Positions 54,905 through 63,884 are shown, counted from the stretch's first letter. The stretch: 64,000 nt of DNA from Sinomicrobium weinanense (GCF_018863395.1 NZ_JAHKRR010000003.1:248001-312000), one strand, 5' to 3'. A program made the numbers and translations. Notes: generated from the letters alone by a model not told the origin.

Positions 54905-55399
54905 ATGCCTATGCTATTTTCCTCTGTTCAATCCAATCTCGATGATCTGACGGACCTGGCAGAACAACTCTCATCAGAAGAGTACAACGCCCCCTGCCCC
55001 GAGCTTGGCGGTGCTACCATAGGTCAGCACTTCCGGCATATTATAGAGATATTCCTATGCCTGATCAACAATTACGAGACCGGAAGCATCAACTACGACA
55101 AAAGAGAACGCAACCGGAAGATCGAAACCGATATCACCACTGCGGTCGAACACATAGATCATATAAAGGAAAACCTGGAAAAAGAAAACAAACCTTTATT
55201 CCTGGAGCAAACCCTCAATTGCACTAAACTCCGCATACAAAGCAGCTATTTTCGCGAAGTGCTCTACAACCTGGAGCACACCATCCACCACCAGGCCCTG
55301 ATGAGGGTAGGCATCCGGAAATTTGACAGGCTCATCCTAAGTGAAAGTTTCGGCGTGGCTCCTTCAACGATCGAATACAGGAAAAAATGTGCACAGTAA
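54905..55399 (+). CDS. DinB-like metal-binding helical-bundle protein
   Basis: 164 residues of the DinB/YfiT four-helix fold. The likely metal ligands are His in GQHFRHIIE (about residue 41) and the two His of EHTIHHQALMRVG (about 128). In Bacteroidota this family includes metal-dependent thiol transferases (bacillithiol/mycothiol-type) and proteins of unknown activity. It is the first gene of a three-gene overlapping unit. Its last 13 bases overlap the next gene. Confidence 0.82.
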   Translation: MPMLFSSVQSNLDDLTDLAEQLSSEEYNAPCPELGGATIGQHFRHIIEIFLCLINNYETGSINYDKRERNRKIETDITTAVEHIDHIKENLEKENKPLFLEQTLNCTKLRIQSSYFREVLYNLEHTIHHQALMRVGIRKFDRLILSESFGVAPSTIEYRKKCAQ

Positions 55400-56091
55400 G
55401 TTTTATAAAGACCGAAGACCGGGTGATCATTACCTCCAACCGGGACGAAAAAACAACGAGGCCCGTAGCATTGCCTCCAAAAATATACACCACAGACAAC
55501 AAAAGAATTGTTTTCCCCAAGGATCCTTTATCGGGCGGAAGCTGGTTTACGGTGGATGAAAGCGGTAATACTGCCGTATTGCTCAACGGAGCCAGGCAAA
55601 AACACACTCCTCAAGGCCCGTACCGCAAAAGCAGGGGGCTCATCCTCCTGGAGATCATGGCGGCCCGCTCTGCACCAGAATACTGGAATGACATGAACCT
55701 TGACAACATAGAACCCTTCACCGTTCTGCTCTACCGGGAAGACCGGCTTTACCTCCTGCGCTGGGACGGGCTATACAAAGAGACGGCCTCACTGAAAACA
55801 AAAGACCCATACATCCTGTCTTCCTCCACCCTGTATACCGAAACCTTGCAAAAACAGCGGGAACAGTGGTTTTTTGATTTTATGGACCGGAACGAGGCGG
55901 TTTCGCCCGAAGCCCTGTTGTCCTTTCACCGTTATACCGAAGAAGAGGGCGGGGAAAACGGGCTGATCATCAACCGGAACAACCTGCTAAAAACCCTGAG
56001 CATCACCCAATGTGTTATACAAAAAGGGAAAACAGATATCCACTACCTGCAACTCTTCCCCAACGAGAAATTCTTTACCCTGCAATTATGA
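55387..56091 (+). CDS. NRDE-family protein (TANGO2-like)
   Basis: 234 residues. The N-terminal Met is followed directly by a Cys (MCTVSFI), the family's invariant second residue, and the name-giving N-R-D-E motif is present (TSNRDEKTTRP, at about 18). The next conserved part is LSGGSWFTVDESGNTAVLLNG. In eukaryotes TANGO2 has been linked to heme trafficking and lipid/CoA metabolism; the bacterial function is unknown. It overlaps the DinB gene by 13 bp and the ATP-grasp gene by 4 bp (ATGA). Confidence 0.88.
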   Translation: MCTVSFIKTEDRVIITSNRDEKTTRPVALPPKIYTTDNKRIVFPKDPLSGGSWFTVDESGNTAVLLNGARQKHTPQGPYRKSRGLILLEIMAARSAPEYWNDMNLDNIEPFTVLLYREDRLYLLRWDGLYKETASLKTKDPYILSSSTLYTETLQKQREQWFFDFMDRNEAVSPEALLSFHRYTEEEGGENGLIINRNNLLKTLSITQCVIQKGKTDIHYLQLFPNEKFFTLQL

Positions 56092-57140
56092 GCCTCCGAT
56101 CGTTAAAATTATTTATTCATAAACTCACGCACTGGGAATACTGGCCCTACCAGGTCGTATATGCCCCCATAAGCCTGCTCTGGATCTATTATGCTATCCG
56201 GGCCAGGTCGCTCTTCTTTTTTAATGCTGCCAACCCTTCCATCCGGAACGGCGGCTTTGTCATGGAATCCAAACGGAACATATACAATCTTATTCCGCAA
56301 CAATTTTACGCCCAAACAACCTATATTCTCCAAAATACTTCGTTTGCAGACCTCAAAGGCATCTTAAAGGATTCAGGGCTGCAATACCCGGTCATTGCAA
56401 AACCGGATATCGGGCTCCGCGGAAATGCCGTCAAAAAGATACACTCCGAAAGCGAATTGCACGAATACAATAAGCGTGCAGGTTTTGATTACCTTATCCA
56501 GGAATTTATAGATCTTCCAAAAGAGATCGGGGTTTTCTACGTAAGATATCCGGGAGAAGACAGGGGGAAAATAACCGGTATCGTATACAAGGAGTTCCTC
56601 ACCGTTACCGGCAACGGGATCTCCAGCACGAGGGAACTGCTCAACCAAACACCCAGATTCCAGTTTCAACTCAAAGCCCTACAGCGGGAATATGGCGATC
56701 AACTGGACCGCGTGCTGGAAAAGGGAAAAAGACTTACCCTGGTCCCCTACGGCAGTCATGCCAGGGGAGCCAGGTTTACGGACTGTAGCCATATGGCCAA
56801 CGATGCACTTACCGAAGTGATCAACAATATATGCACTCAGGTAAAAGGGTTTTATTACGGCAGACTGGACCTTATGTACAACACCGCAGAAGAACTGGAA
56901 AACGGAGAAAATTTCATGGTCGTGGAGATCAACGGTGCCATGAGCGAGCCCACACACATCTACGATCCCGGCCATTCGCTTTGGTTTGCCTGGAAAGAAG
57001 TGGCCCGGCACATCACTTATATGTACGAGATAAGCAGGGTAAACCATCACAATAAAGGCATTCCCTATCTGAATCATAAAAGCGGCTTTCGCGAACTGTA
57101 TGCACATCACGTGCAAAACCGGAAAATTGCCGGGTTTTAA
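56088..57140 (+). CDS. ATP-grasp-fold ligase-like protein with an N-terminal membrane-associated segment
   Basis: 350 residues from the ATG at 56088, which overlaps the previous stop (ATGA); the longer frame to 56010 runs in the neighbour. The N-terminus is hydrophobic (HKLTHWEYWPYQVVYAPISL, YYAIRARSLFFF) and may lie in the membrane. An ATP-grasp core follows: YPVIAKPDIGLRGNAV (ATP lid), LIQEFIDLPKEIGVFYVRYP, GFYYGRLDLMYN and VVEINGAMSEPTH for metal binding. The family is often annotated as D-Ala-D-Ala ligase-like; the true substrate is unknown. It ends the operon at a terminator. Confidence 0.82.
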   Translation: MSLRSLKLFIHKLTHWEYWPYQVVYAPISLLWIYYAIRARSLFFFNAANPSIRNGGFVMESKRNIYNLIPQQFYAQTTYILQNTSFADLKGILKDSGLQYPVIAKPDIGLRGNAVKKIHSESELHEYNKRAGFDYLIQEFIDLPKEIGVFYVRYPGEDRGKITGIVYKEFLTVTGNGISSTRELLNQTPRFQFQLKALQREYGDQLDRVLEKGKRLTLVPYGSHARGARFTDCSHMANDALTEVINNICTQVKGFYYGRLDLMYNTAEELENGENFMVVEINGAMSEPTHIYDPGHSLWFAWKEVARHITYMYEISRVNHHNKGIPYLNHKSGFRELYAHHVQNRKIAGF

Positions 57141-57153
57141 GCCCAAAAAAAAA

Positions 57154-57181
57154 CACCCTGCTCTCTTTCGGGAACAGGGTG
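57154..57181 (+). terminator. Terminator of the DinB-NRDE-ATP-grasp operon
   Basis: CACCCTG (57154-57160) and CAGGGTG (57175-57181) pair around a 14-nt loop, with an A run before and CTTTATTTAATT after. It lies 14 bp past the ATP-grasp stop. Confidence 0.75.
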
Positions 57182-57221
57182 CTTTATTTAATTGATTGAC
57201 GTGTAAATGCCCTCGCGCCAG

Positions 57222-57248
57222 CTGGCTCGGAAGTTTATCCTGAGCCAG
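57222..57248. repeat. Intergenic repeat, AGTTTATCCTGA family, copy 2
   Basis: CTGGCTC (57222-57228) / GAGCCAG (57242-57248) flank AGTTTATCCTGAG (57232-57244). It lies between the two convergent terminators. Confidence 0.7.
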
Positions 57249-57258
57249 TCGAAGGGCT

Positions 57259-57281
57259 AAAATAACCCACCGGGTTATTTT
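57259..57281 (-). terminator. Terminator of the rimP-nusA-infB operon
   Basis: AATAACCC (57261-57268) and GGGTTATT (57272-57279) form a perfect 8-bp stem with a 3-nt loop. On the minus strand the stem ends in TTATTTT. It lies 14 bp past the infB stop. Confidence 0.8.
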
Positions 57282-57294
57282 TAAACGCTCCGTC

Positions 57295-60156
57295 CTATTT
57301 CAATTTCTTTTTTACTTCGACTTCCTGGAAGGCTTCGACTATATCTCCTTCCCTGATGTCGTTGTAATTCTTGATCTGCATACCACAGTCATAACCTTTG
57401 GCCACTTCCTTCACATCGTCCTTGAATCGCTTCAGGGAGGTCAGTTCGCCGGTGAAGATCACCACACCGTCACGAATAAGGCGTATACCGGCGTTTCTGA
57501 ATATCTTACCGTCTGTGACCATACATCCGGCGATGGTTCCCACTTTGGAGATCTTAAAGGTCTCCCTGATCTCGGCAGTACCTGTGATCTCTTCCTTCAT
57601 TTCCGGAGAGAGCATGCCTTCCATCGCATCCTTGAGGTCGTTGATGGCATCGTAGATGATGGAGTAGGTACGGATATCGATCTCTTCCTTATCTGCAATC
57701 GTACGAGCATTCCCCATAGGCCTTACGTTAAACCCTATGATGATCGCATCGGACGCAGAGGCCAGCAGCACATCAGATTCCGTGATCGGGCCCACGGCCT
57801 TGTGGATAATATTAATTTGTATCTCATCCGTAGAGAGTTTCTGGAAGGAGTCGGTCAATGCTTCTACCGAACCGTCCACATCTCCTTTAAGGATGATATT
57901 GAGTTCCTTGAAGTCTCCCAGCGCTATACGACGGCCAATTTCATCGAGGGTAATGTGCCTTTGCGTACGCACGGATTGTTCCCGTTGTAACTGGGTACGT
58001 TTTGTAGCGATCTGCTTGGCTTCTTTTTCGTCTTCAAATACATAAAACTTGTCCCCTGCCTGCGGTGCACCGTCCAATCCGAGGATGGATATCGGTGTAG
58101 AAGGCCCTGCTTCTTTAATAGGGTTACCCCTTTCATCGTGCATGGCTTTCACTTTTCCGCTGTGTCTTCCCGCGAGCACATAATCTCCTACTCTCAGCGT
58201 ACCTCCCTGTACAAGGATCGTAGCGATATAACCACGTCCTTTATCCAGGAATGCCTCTACAACGGTTCCGTTGGCAGGTTTGTCCGGATTGGCTTTCAGT
58301 TCCAGGATCTCGGCTTCGAGCAATACTTTTTCAAGCAGTTCATTGACACCAAGCCCTGTTTTGGCAGAAATATCCTGAGACTGTATCTTTCCTCCCCAAT
58401 CTTCTACCAACAGGTTCATATTGGCCAGGCTTTCTTTTATCTTATCGGGATTCGCCGTAGGCTTATCCACCTTGTTGATCGCAAAGACAATGGGAACACC
58501 GGCAGCCTGAGCGTGACTGATAGCCTCCTTTGTCTGCGGCATCACATCATCATCTGCCGCAATAACAATAATCGCGAGGTCAGTGACCTGGGCTCCCCTG
58601 GCACGCATGGCAGTAAATGCTTCGTGACCCGGAGTATCCAGGAAGGCGATCTTTTGCCCGTCCGGGAGTGTTACTCCATAGGCCCCGATGTGCTGGGTGA
58701 TCCCTCCGCTTTCTCCTGCAATAACATTTTCCTGGCGAATGTGGTCGAGTAATGAGGTTTTACCGTGATCCACGTGCCCCATAACCGTAACGATGGGCGC
58801 CCGGGGCTGGAGGTCTTCGGGTTTGTCCTCTTCCTCTACAATGGCTTCTTCTATGTCTGCGGTTACGAACTCCACTTCATACCCGAATTCCTCGGCTACG
58901 ATAGAGAGGGTTTCCGCATCCAGCCGCTGGTTCATGGTTACCATGATACCGAGAGACATACAGGCCGAAATGATACGGGTCGTAGGAACGCTCATCATGG
59001 TTGCCACTTCTGCTACGGTAACAAATTCCGTAACTTTCAGCACCTTGCTGTCCAGCTCCTGCTGTGCCATGTCCTCCTCGGATTTCTGACGGTGGACATC
59101 CCGTTTTTCTCTTCGGTACTTGGCTCCTTTGGATTTGCTGGATTTTCCCTGCAATTTTTCCAGGGTCTCCCTGACCTGTTTTTGAACTTCTTCTTCGGTA
59201 GGCTCGACCTTGTTGACCACTGGCCTGGACTTTCCTCCTTTTTTCCTGAAATTACCACCGCCCTGTTTTCCCTGGCTGTAGTTACCGTTACTCTGACCTT
59301 CCTTGCTTATGCGCTTACGCTTGCGTTTGCGGTCTTTATTCCCCTGTTTATCGTCTCCCGACTGTGCTGCGGGTTTCTTCTTCTTGGGTTTTTCGAATTT
59401 GGAAAGGTCTATTTTTTCTCCGGTCATCTTGGGCCCGGATAGTTTCTGGTATTGTGTTTTCAGCTTTTCGCTCTCCACCTCTTCGTCCTGGACAATGACT
59501 TTTTCTGTCTCTTTCTTTTCTTCCGCCTTCGGTTTTTCCTTTTGAGCGTTTTCTACGGGTTTTGCTTCTTCTTTGACTTTGACTGGTTTTTCTTCAGGTG
59601 GAGCCTGTTCTTTTTTCGTTTCCCCGGCCTCCGGTGTTTCTTTTTTCTTCAGCTCTTCGGTCTTCTCTTTAGCTTCTGCTTCCTCTGCGGATGCTTTGGG
59701 CTTTTCTTCTGTTCCTTTATCTACGGCACTCTCGGCAGAAGGTGTCGCTGCTTTTGCTGGTGTTTGCTCTTCTTCGACAGGTTTTTCTTCTTCGGCCTTT
59801 CCGGGGTCCAGATCTATCTTACCTACGGTTTTTGGCCCGGACAGATTGGCTTTTGCCTTGATGATCTCCTGTCTTTCCTGGGCTTTACGTTTCAGTTCCT
59901 GTTCCCTTTCCAACTCCTGGCGAATAGCTTCCTTTTCTTTCCGTTTTTCCTCTCCTACCTCCTTGGATGCTACTTTTTTACTTTTATCTGTCTGAAACTC
60001 CTCCAAAAGAACCTGATACACCTCATTGGATATCTTGGTTGTAGGCCTGGCCTCCACTTCATATCCTTTTGAAGACAGGTGCTCCACAGCCCTGTCCAGT
60101 GAAATGTTCAGTTCCCTTAGCACTTTATTAAGCCTCAATGTTGCTTTTTCAGCCAT
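57295..60156 (-). CDS. infB: Translation initiation factor IF-2
   Basis: 953 residues, long for IF-2. The first IF2_N domain (about 1-55) is followed by a very long charged Lys/Glu/Ala/Pro linker (about 60-380), a second IF2_N-like domain (about 385-440) and the GTPase domain with GHVDHGKTS (about 460), DTPGHEAF and NKVDKP. EF-Tu-like domain II and the IF-2 C-terminal domains complete the core. It places initiator tRNA on the small ribosomal subunit with GTP. The long linker is responsible for the extra length and is typical of Bacteroidota. It follows nusA by 169 bp. Confidence 0.97.
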   Translation of the reverse strand: MAEKATLRLNKVLRELNISLDRAVEHLSSKGYEVEARPTTKISNEVYQVLLEEFQTDKSKKVASKEVGEEKRKEKEAIRQELEREQELKRKAQERQEIIKAKANLSGPKTVGKIDLDPGKAEEEKPVEEEQTPAKAATPSAESAVDKGTEEKPKASAEEAEAKEKTEELKKKETPEAGETKKEQAPPEEKPVKVKEEAKPVENAQKEKPKAEEKKETEKVIVQDEEVESEKLKTQYQKLSGPKMTGEKIDLSKFEKPKKKKPAAQSGDDKQGNKDRKRKRKRISKEGQSNGNYSQGKQGGGNFRKKGGKSRPVVNKVEPTEEEVQKQVRETLEKLQGKSSKSKGAKYRREKRDVHRQKSEEDMAQQELDSKVLKVTEFVTVAEVATMMSVPTTRIISACMSLGIMVTMNQRLDAETLSIVAEEFGYEVEFVTADIEEAIVEEEDKPEDLQPRAPIVTVMGHVDHGKTSLLDHIRQENVIAGESGGITQHIGAYGVTLPDGQKIAFLDTPGHEAFTAMRARGAQVTDLAIIVIAADDDVMPQTKEAISHAQAAGVPIVFAINKVDKPTANPDKIKESLANMNLLVEDWGGKIQSQDISAKTGLGVNELLEKVLLEAEILELKANPDKPANGTVVEAFLDKGRGYIATILVQGGTLRVGDYVLAGRHSGKVKAMHDERGNPIKEAGPSTPISILGLDGAPQAGDKFYVFEDEKEAKQIATKRTQLQREQSVRTQRHITLDEIGRRIALGDFKELNIILKGDVDGSVEALTDSFQKLSTDEIQINIIHKAVGPITESDVLLASASDAIIIGFNVRPMGNARTIADKEEIDIRTYSIIYDAINDLKDAMEGMLSPEMKEEITGTAEIRETFKISKVGTIAGCMVTDGKIFRNAGIRLIRDGVVIFTGELTSLKRFKDDVKEVAKGYDCGMQIKNYNDIREGDIVEAFQEVEVKKKLK

Positions 60157-60203
60157 AAATATTTTTTTAATCCTCTAAAATTTTATTCTGCCCCTTCGGC
60201 TTT

Positions 60204-60253
60204 AGTTTATCCTGAACCTGTCTGCACTAAGCACTTCGGTAACTTGCCGAAGT
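60204..60253. repeat. Intergenic repeat, AGTTTATCCTGA family, copy 3, with hairpin, inside the nusA-infB gap
   Basis: AGTTTATCCTGAA (60204-60216) is followed by a hairpin ACTTCGG (60233-60239) / CCGAAGT (60247-60253). It lies inside the operon, so the transcript carries it. No T tract follows, so it is not an obvious terminator. Confidence 0.6.
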
Positions 60254-60325
60254 ATCGAAAGACTCAGGAAATGGAAATTATCAGCTATACATATGCATTC
60301 GTCCAGCAACAGGTTTTCCGGCCTG

Positions 60326-61558
60326 TTAATCCTCGAACTCCTCTTTCAGGATCCGCTTGACCTCCAAAACGGTCTCTTCTTCGAGATCGGTCCTTTTTAC
60401 AAGGTCTTCCACATCTTGGTCCAACACGCTTCTCGCCGTGTCCAATCCTATCTTTTTAAACTCTTCTATGATCCATCCTTCTATTTCGTCGGAGAATTCG
60501 GTGAGCTCTACATCTTCTTCCACACCTTCACGGAACACATCGATCTCGTACCCGGTAAGGAATCCGGCGAGCCTTATATTATATCCGCCTTTTCCTATCG
60601 CCTTGGAAACTTCTTCCGGTTTCAGGATTACCTCGGCGCGTTTGGCTTCTTCATCGATGACGATGGAAGTTACCCTGGCCGGGCTCAGCGCCCTGCCGAT
60701 AAACAACTGCGGATTACTGGTGAAATTGATCACATCTATATTTTCATTTCCAAGTTCACGCACTATGCCGTGTATCCTGGAGCCTTTCATCCCCACACAA
60801 GCCCCCACAGGGTCGATCCTGTCATCATAGGAATCTACGGCCACTTTGGCCTTTTCTCCCGGGATCCTCACTACTTTCTTTATAGTGATCAGCCCGTCAA
60901 ATACTTCGGGGATCTCCTGTTCAAACAGTTTTTCCAGGAAATCCGGTGATGTCCTGGACATAACGATAGTGGGTTTACTACCTTTGAGTTCCACACTTTC
61001 TATGATCCCTCTTACATTCTCTCCTTTACGGAAAAAGTCGGAAGGAATTTGTTTATCCTTGGGCAGAACAATCTCATTTCCCTCATCGTCCAGCAAAATA
61101 ACAGCTTTATGTCGAATATGATGCACTTCTGCCGTATAAATTTCACCGATAAGGTCTTTAAATTGTTTATAAATGGTCGTATTGTCGTGTTCGTGTATCT
61201 TAGAAATAAGGTTTTGACGCAGCGCTAAAATAGCTCTTCTTCCCAAATCTACCAACTTTACTTCCTCAGAAACATCTTCTCCCACTTCAAAATCGGGTTC
61301 TATTTTCTGGGCATCAGACAGTGAAATTTCCTGGTTGGGATCTTCCACTTCGTCATCGGCCACCACTATTCTGTTCCTCCATATCTCCAGGTCGCCCTTG
61401 TCCGGGTTGATGATGATATCGAAATTGTCATCCGAACCGAACTTTTTCTTCAGTGCATTCCTGAAAACTTCCTCCAAAATCGCCATCAGCGTTACACGAT
61501 CTATGAGTTTATCATCCTTAAACTCCGAAAACGACTCGATCAATGCAAGATTTTCCAT
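60326..61558 (-). CDS. nusA: Transcription termination/antitermination factor NusA
   Basis: 410 residues. N-terminal RNA-polymerase-binding domain (about 1-130), S1 domain (about 130-200, YTAEVHHIRHKAVILLDD), and two KH domains (about 220-345) with RIDPVGACVGMKGSRIHGIVREL and VSKAIGKGGYNIRLA. A short acidic C-terminal part follows; the extra repeats of E. coli NusA are missing, as is usual outside the gamma-proteobacteria. It modulates pausing, termination and antitermination and links to the leader hairpin of its own operon. It begins 16 bp after rimP. Confidence 0.97.
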   Translation of the reverse strand: MENLALIESFSEFKDDKLIDRVTLMAILEEVFRNALKKKFGSDDNFDIIINPDKGDLEIWRNRIVVADDEVEDPNQEISLSDAQKIEPDFEVGEDVSEEVKLVDLGRRAILALRQNLISKIHEHDNTTIYKQFKDLIGEIYTAEVHHIRHKAVILLDDEGNEIVLPKDKQIPSDFFRKGENVRGIIESVELKGSKPTIVMSRTSPDFLEKLFEQEIPEVFDGLITIKKVVRIPGEKAKVAVDSYDDRIDPVGACVGMKGSRIHGIVRELGNENIDVINFTSNPQLFIGRALSPARVTSIVIDEEAKRAEVILKPEEVSKAIGKGGYNIRLAGFLTGYEIDVFREGVEEDVELTEFSDEIEGWIIEEFKKIGLDTARSVLDQDVEDLVKRTDLEEETVLEVKRILKEEFED

Positions 61559-61574
61559 GTCAAAAACTTATAAT

Positions 61575-62039
61575 TTAGAATATTATCATCACTTTGGCCT
61601 CCGCGATATCCGTAAAGGGGATTTCTTTTTCCCTGGTCACTGTTACTTTTCCCTTGCCTACAGGTTTGGGTTCGCGTTGCTTCCACTGCAACTTTATACC
61701 TTCTTCTGTGACTTCGGTCAGTTTTCCTTCCACGGTTTCCCCGGAGGTGGTCTTAACTTTTAGCTTCCTGCCTGTATTCTTCCGGTATTGTCTCCGGTGT
61801 ACGACAGGTTCGGTGGCTCCCGGAGAGGTCACCTCCAGGGAAAAGTCTGTCTCATCCCTGTCTAGCTGGTGCTCTACATGCCTGCTTACCAATATACAAT
61901 CATCGAGTGAAACTCCTGCGTCACCATCTATGATCACTTTTATTTTGTTGTCGGGTGAAACAGAAAGATCAATCAGGAAAAGGGATTTATGTTCGGCAAA
62001 CACCCCGGTAAGAAGCTCCTCAACTCTTTCCTTTAACAT
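61575..62039 (-). CDS. rimP: Ribosome maturation factor RimP
   Basis: 154 residues. N-terminal alpha/beta domain with LFLIDLSVSPDNKIKVIIDGDAGVSLDDC and the conserved SRHVEHQLD, EVTSPGATEP; then the SH3-like C-terminal domain (KVKTTSGETVEGKLTEV). RimP is needed for maturation of the 30S subunit. It is the first gene of the rimP-nusA-infB operon; a promoter and a terminator-like hairpin lie in the 67 bp before its ATG. Confidence 0.95.
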   Translation of the reverse strand: MLKERVEELLTGVFAEHKSLFLIDLSVSPDNKIKVIIDGDAGVSLDDCILVSRHVEHQLDRDETDFSLEVTSPGATEPVVHRRQYRKNTGRKLKVKTTSGETVEGKLTEVTEEGIKLQWKQREPKPVGKGKVTVTREKEIPFTDIAEAKVMIIF

Positions 62040-62057
62040 CAGTAATTTTTATAAAAA

Positions 62058-62077
62058 GAGGGGACTCAAGTCCCCTC
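62058..62077 (-). terminator. Intrinsic-terminator-like hairpin in the rimP leader
   Basis: On the minus strand a perfect stem of 8-9 bp (GAGGGGACT / AGTCCCCTC) is followed directly by TTTTT and then an AT-rich stretch of 13 nt to the rimP ATG at 62039. It lies downstream of the predicted rimP promoter (62106-62137), so it would act on the operon's own transcript as an attenuator, unless the promoter call is wrong. Confidence 0.75.
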
Positions 62078-62105
62078 CGAAATAATTTTTCTTCTTTCTT
62101 CGCCG

Positions 62106-62137
62106 CAAATATACGACTTTTGCAATACAAATAACAA
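62106..62137 (-). promoter_or_regulatory. Promoter of the rimP-nusA-infB operon
   Basis: Minus-strand TTG (62137-62135), a 21-bp spacer, and TATATTTG (62113-62106), an exact TAnnTTTG match. The transcript would start near 62100, giving a leader of about 60 nt that contains the hairpin. Confidence 0.6.
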
Positions 62138-62327
62138 TTGAAAGCCAATAAATTACCATATTTCAAAAACGCAGGCAGCAATGAAGTTGTGCAATGCCAC
62201 CCACAAAGCACTGTTGAGGCTCGCCATTTTTCTTTGCAAGCCGGTTTTCCCTACCTCAGCCCATAAGGGAATTGTAGTAAAAAACAGTCACAAAGACACG
62301 GAAGCACAAAGAAAAAAATATCCTGTC

Positions 62328-63185
62328 TTATTCTATTTTTTCCACTTCTTTTTCCCGGTCCTTTTGCAGATCGGCCCGGCGAAAACTTCTGTTATCGGGA
62401 AACTGCACGACAAAGCCCGAGGCCCTGTCAATTTCTACATACAGGCTATCGGCCACAAAATCCAGCACATGCCCGCCGGACCGGTTTTCTTCGGAAAGAT
62501 AGTGAAAGTGAAAACCGGGGATATTCACCTTCCCCATATATTCCGGAAGGTAAAAGCCCACACCTGTTCCCCGGGTATGCTTTAGCCCGAATCCGTGCTG
62601 GTGCTCTTTCAGGTGTTCTGCCAGTGGCGGGTAAGGTTTCTCTGCCGGGGCGGGGGCCCTGGCCAGGACCTTCGGAAAGCTCCCGGAAATACGGATAGCG
62701 TAGAGCTCGTTTTGATCCAGGAATGATTGCAGCCGGGCCCTGAACCCTTCATAGTCCATCCCCTTTTGCACCAGGGTAAGGGTGGTATCGGGCTGAAAGT
62801 GCTTTACAAAGGCTATGGGTATCCTGTCCGCATCAGGTACTTTGTGCACACTTCCGTCATAACGTATTTTATAGACCTCCCCTTCGTTCATGTACAGCTC
62901 CCCGTCCAGGTGGTTAAACCCACCTACGCCCAGGCTCCCCTTCGTCCGGAGTTGCCCGACAGACAGGTCCCCGTCATACACCCCGGCCAGCAGGGCGTCG
63001 ATAATGGAATACTGATACAGGTAATCCATATGCTTCAGATCATTATCCTTAGTGGTTATACTTTCGGATCCCGTCTTTTTCTCAGGCGTGGTGGTGCAGC
63101 ATATACATCCCAGGCCTGCGAGGAGCAAAAGATATACTGTCCTGAAATACGGTTTGTTCACGATCTTGTTCTGAATTGTTGCCAT
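62328..63185 (-). CDS. Secreted or lipid-anchored acetolactate decarboxylase
   Basis: 285 residues. The core (about 55-270) matches alpha-acetolactate decarboxylase: IDALLAGVYDGDLSVGQLRTKGSLGVGGFNHLDGEL, GFHFHYLSEENRSGGHVLDF with the three zinc-ligand His, and RISGSFPKV. It converts 2-acetolactate to acetoin. The extra N-terminus has a hydrophobic signal with cysteines (LLLAGLGCICCTTT), suggesting an exported lipoprotein, while the usual enzyme is cytoplasmic or secreted by some bacteria. It follows the ABM gene by 6 bp on the same strand. No acetolactate synthase lies nearby. Confidence 0.88.
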   Translation of the reverse strand: MATIQNKIVNKPYFRTVYLLLLAGLGCICCTTTPEKKTGSESITTKDNDLKHMDYLYQYSIIDALLAGVYDGDLSVGQLRTKGSLGVGGFNHLDGELYMNEGEVYKIRYDGSVHKVPDADRIPIAFVKHFQPDTTLTLVQKGMDYEGFRARLQSFLDQNELYAIRISGSFPKVLARAPAPAEKPYPPLAEHLKEHQHGFGLKHTRGTGVGFYLPEYMGKVNIPGFHFHYLSEENRSGGHVLDFVADSLYVEIDRASGFVVQFPDNRSFRRADLQKDREKEVEKIE

Positions 63186-63191
63186 GGGCGA

Positions 63192-63884
63192 TCAAATGAC
63201 CCATGTGATATAATTAAGACATTCCTCCACGGGTTGCTCCAACACTTCTTCAAACAGCGTAAAAAGTGCTTCGGTATAAGGCTGTTCGAAATGAGCGTCC
63301 AGGGCTTCGCGGCTTTCCCAGCGCTCGTAAAGCACAAAGGTATTGGAAGCATCTTTGACGGCATGCACATGAAAAGCGACACAACCGGGTTCGGAACGAC
63401 TGTATTGTGCCGAGTCCTGAAATTGCCGTACAAACCTCTCCTGCTCTCCTTCCTTTACACTAAACACCACCACAAGATCCGTGGCTTTCCCTGCGTCTTT
63501 GGGTAATCGTTGATAATGCACCGGGGATATGGGGGTCAGATCGTTTAAGAACATTATGGCCATGGGAGCAGTCAATGCTTTGTTACACAGTTCCAGGACT
63601 GCTTTGGTATAAGGTTTTTCGAAATGAGCATCCAGGGCTCCCTGGTCTTTCCATCGTTCAAAAAGGAAACAGGTATAGGGGTTATCTTTTGCACGATACA
63701 ACTGCATGTACAGGTTGCCTTCTTCTTTCCTCGCTTCCAGGACATCTTCCCGGAGCAGTTTTTCCAGCTCTTCCCGATATTCGGGTTTGGAATGAAACGT
63801 AACGAGCATGGCAAATTCCGTTCGCGAACCTGTGCTTCCGGGAATGCCCTGTATGGTTGTTGTGGATGATCTTATGTAAGTCAT
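63192..63884 (-). CDS. Protein with two ABM (antibiotic biosynthesis monooxygenase-like) domains
   Basis: 230 residues, two ferredoxin-like ABM domains in tandem: about 20-110 (MLVTFHSKPEYREELEKLL, FLFERWKDQGALDAHFEKPY) and about 133-220 (DLVVVFSVKEGEQERFVRQF, VLYERWESREALDAHFEQPY). The two halves share the E-R-W-x5-A-L-D-A-H-F signature, so they arose by duplication. Single-domain members act on quinones, autoinducer-2 or heme; this one has no known role. No signal peptide, so it should be cytoplasmic. It lies 6 bp before the acetolactate decarboxylase gene. Confidence 0.88.
   Translation of the reverse strand: MTYIRSSTTTIQGIPGSTGSRTEFAMLVTFHSKPEYREELEKLLREDVLEARKEEGNLYMQLYRAKDNPYTCFLFERWKDQGALDAHFEKPYTKAVLELCNKALTAPMAIMFLNDLTPISPVHYQRLPKDAGKATDLVVVFSVKEGEQERFVRQFQDSAQYSRSEPGCVAFHVHAVKDASNTFVLYERWESREALDAHFEQPYTEALFTLFEEVLEQPVEECLNYITWVI

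Noticed and set aside
57295-60156. Frameshift or insertion in infB because of its length
   Set aside because: The reading frame is intact and the extra length is in the charged linker, which is normally long in this phylum.
62181-62327. Gene in the gap after the acetolactate decarboxylase
   Set aside because: The plus-strand frame here is mostly antisense to the decarboxylase; the remaining DNA shows only a CACAAAGACACGG-type repeat word.
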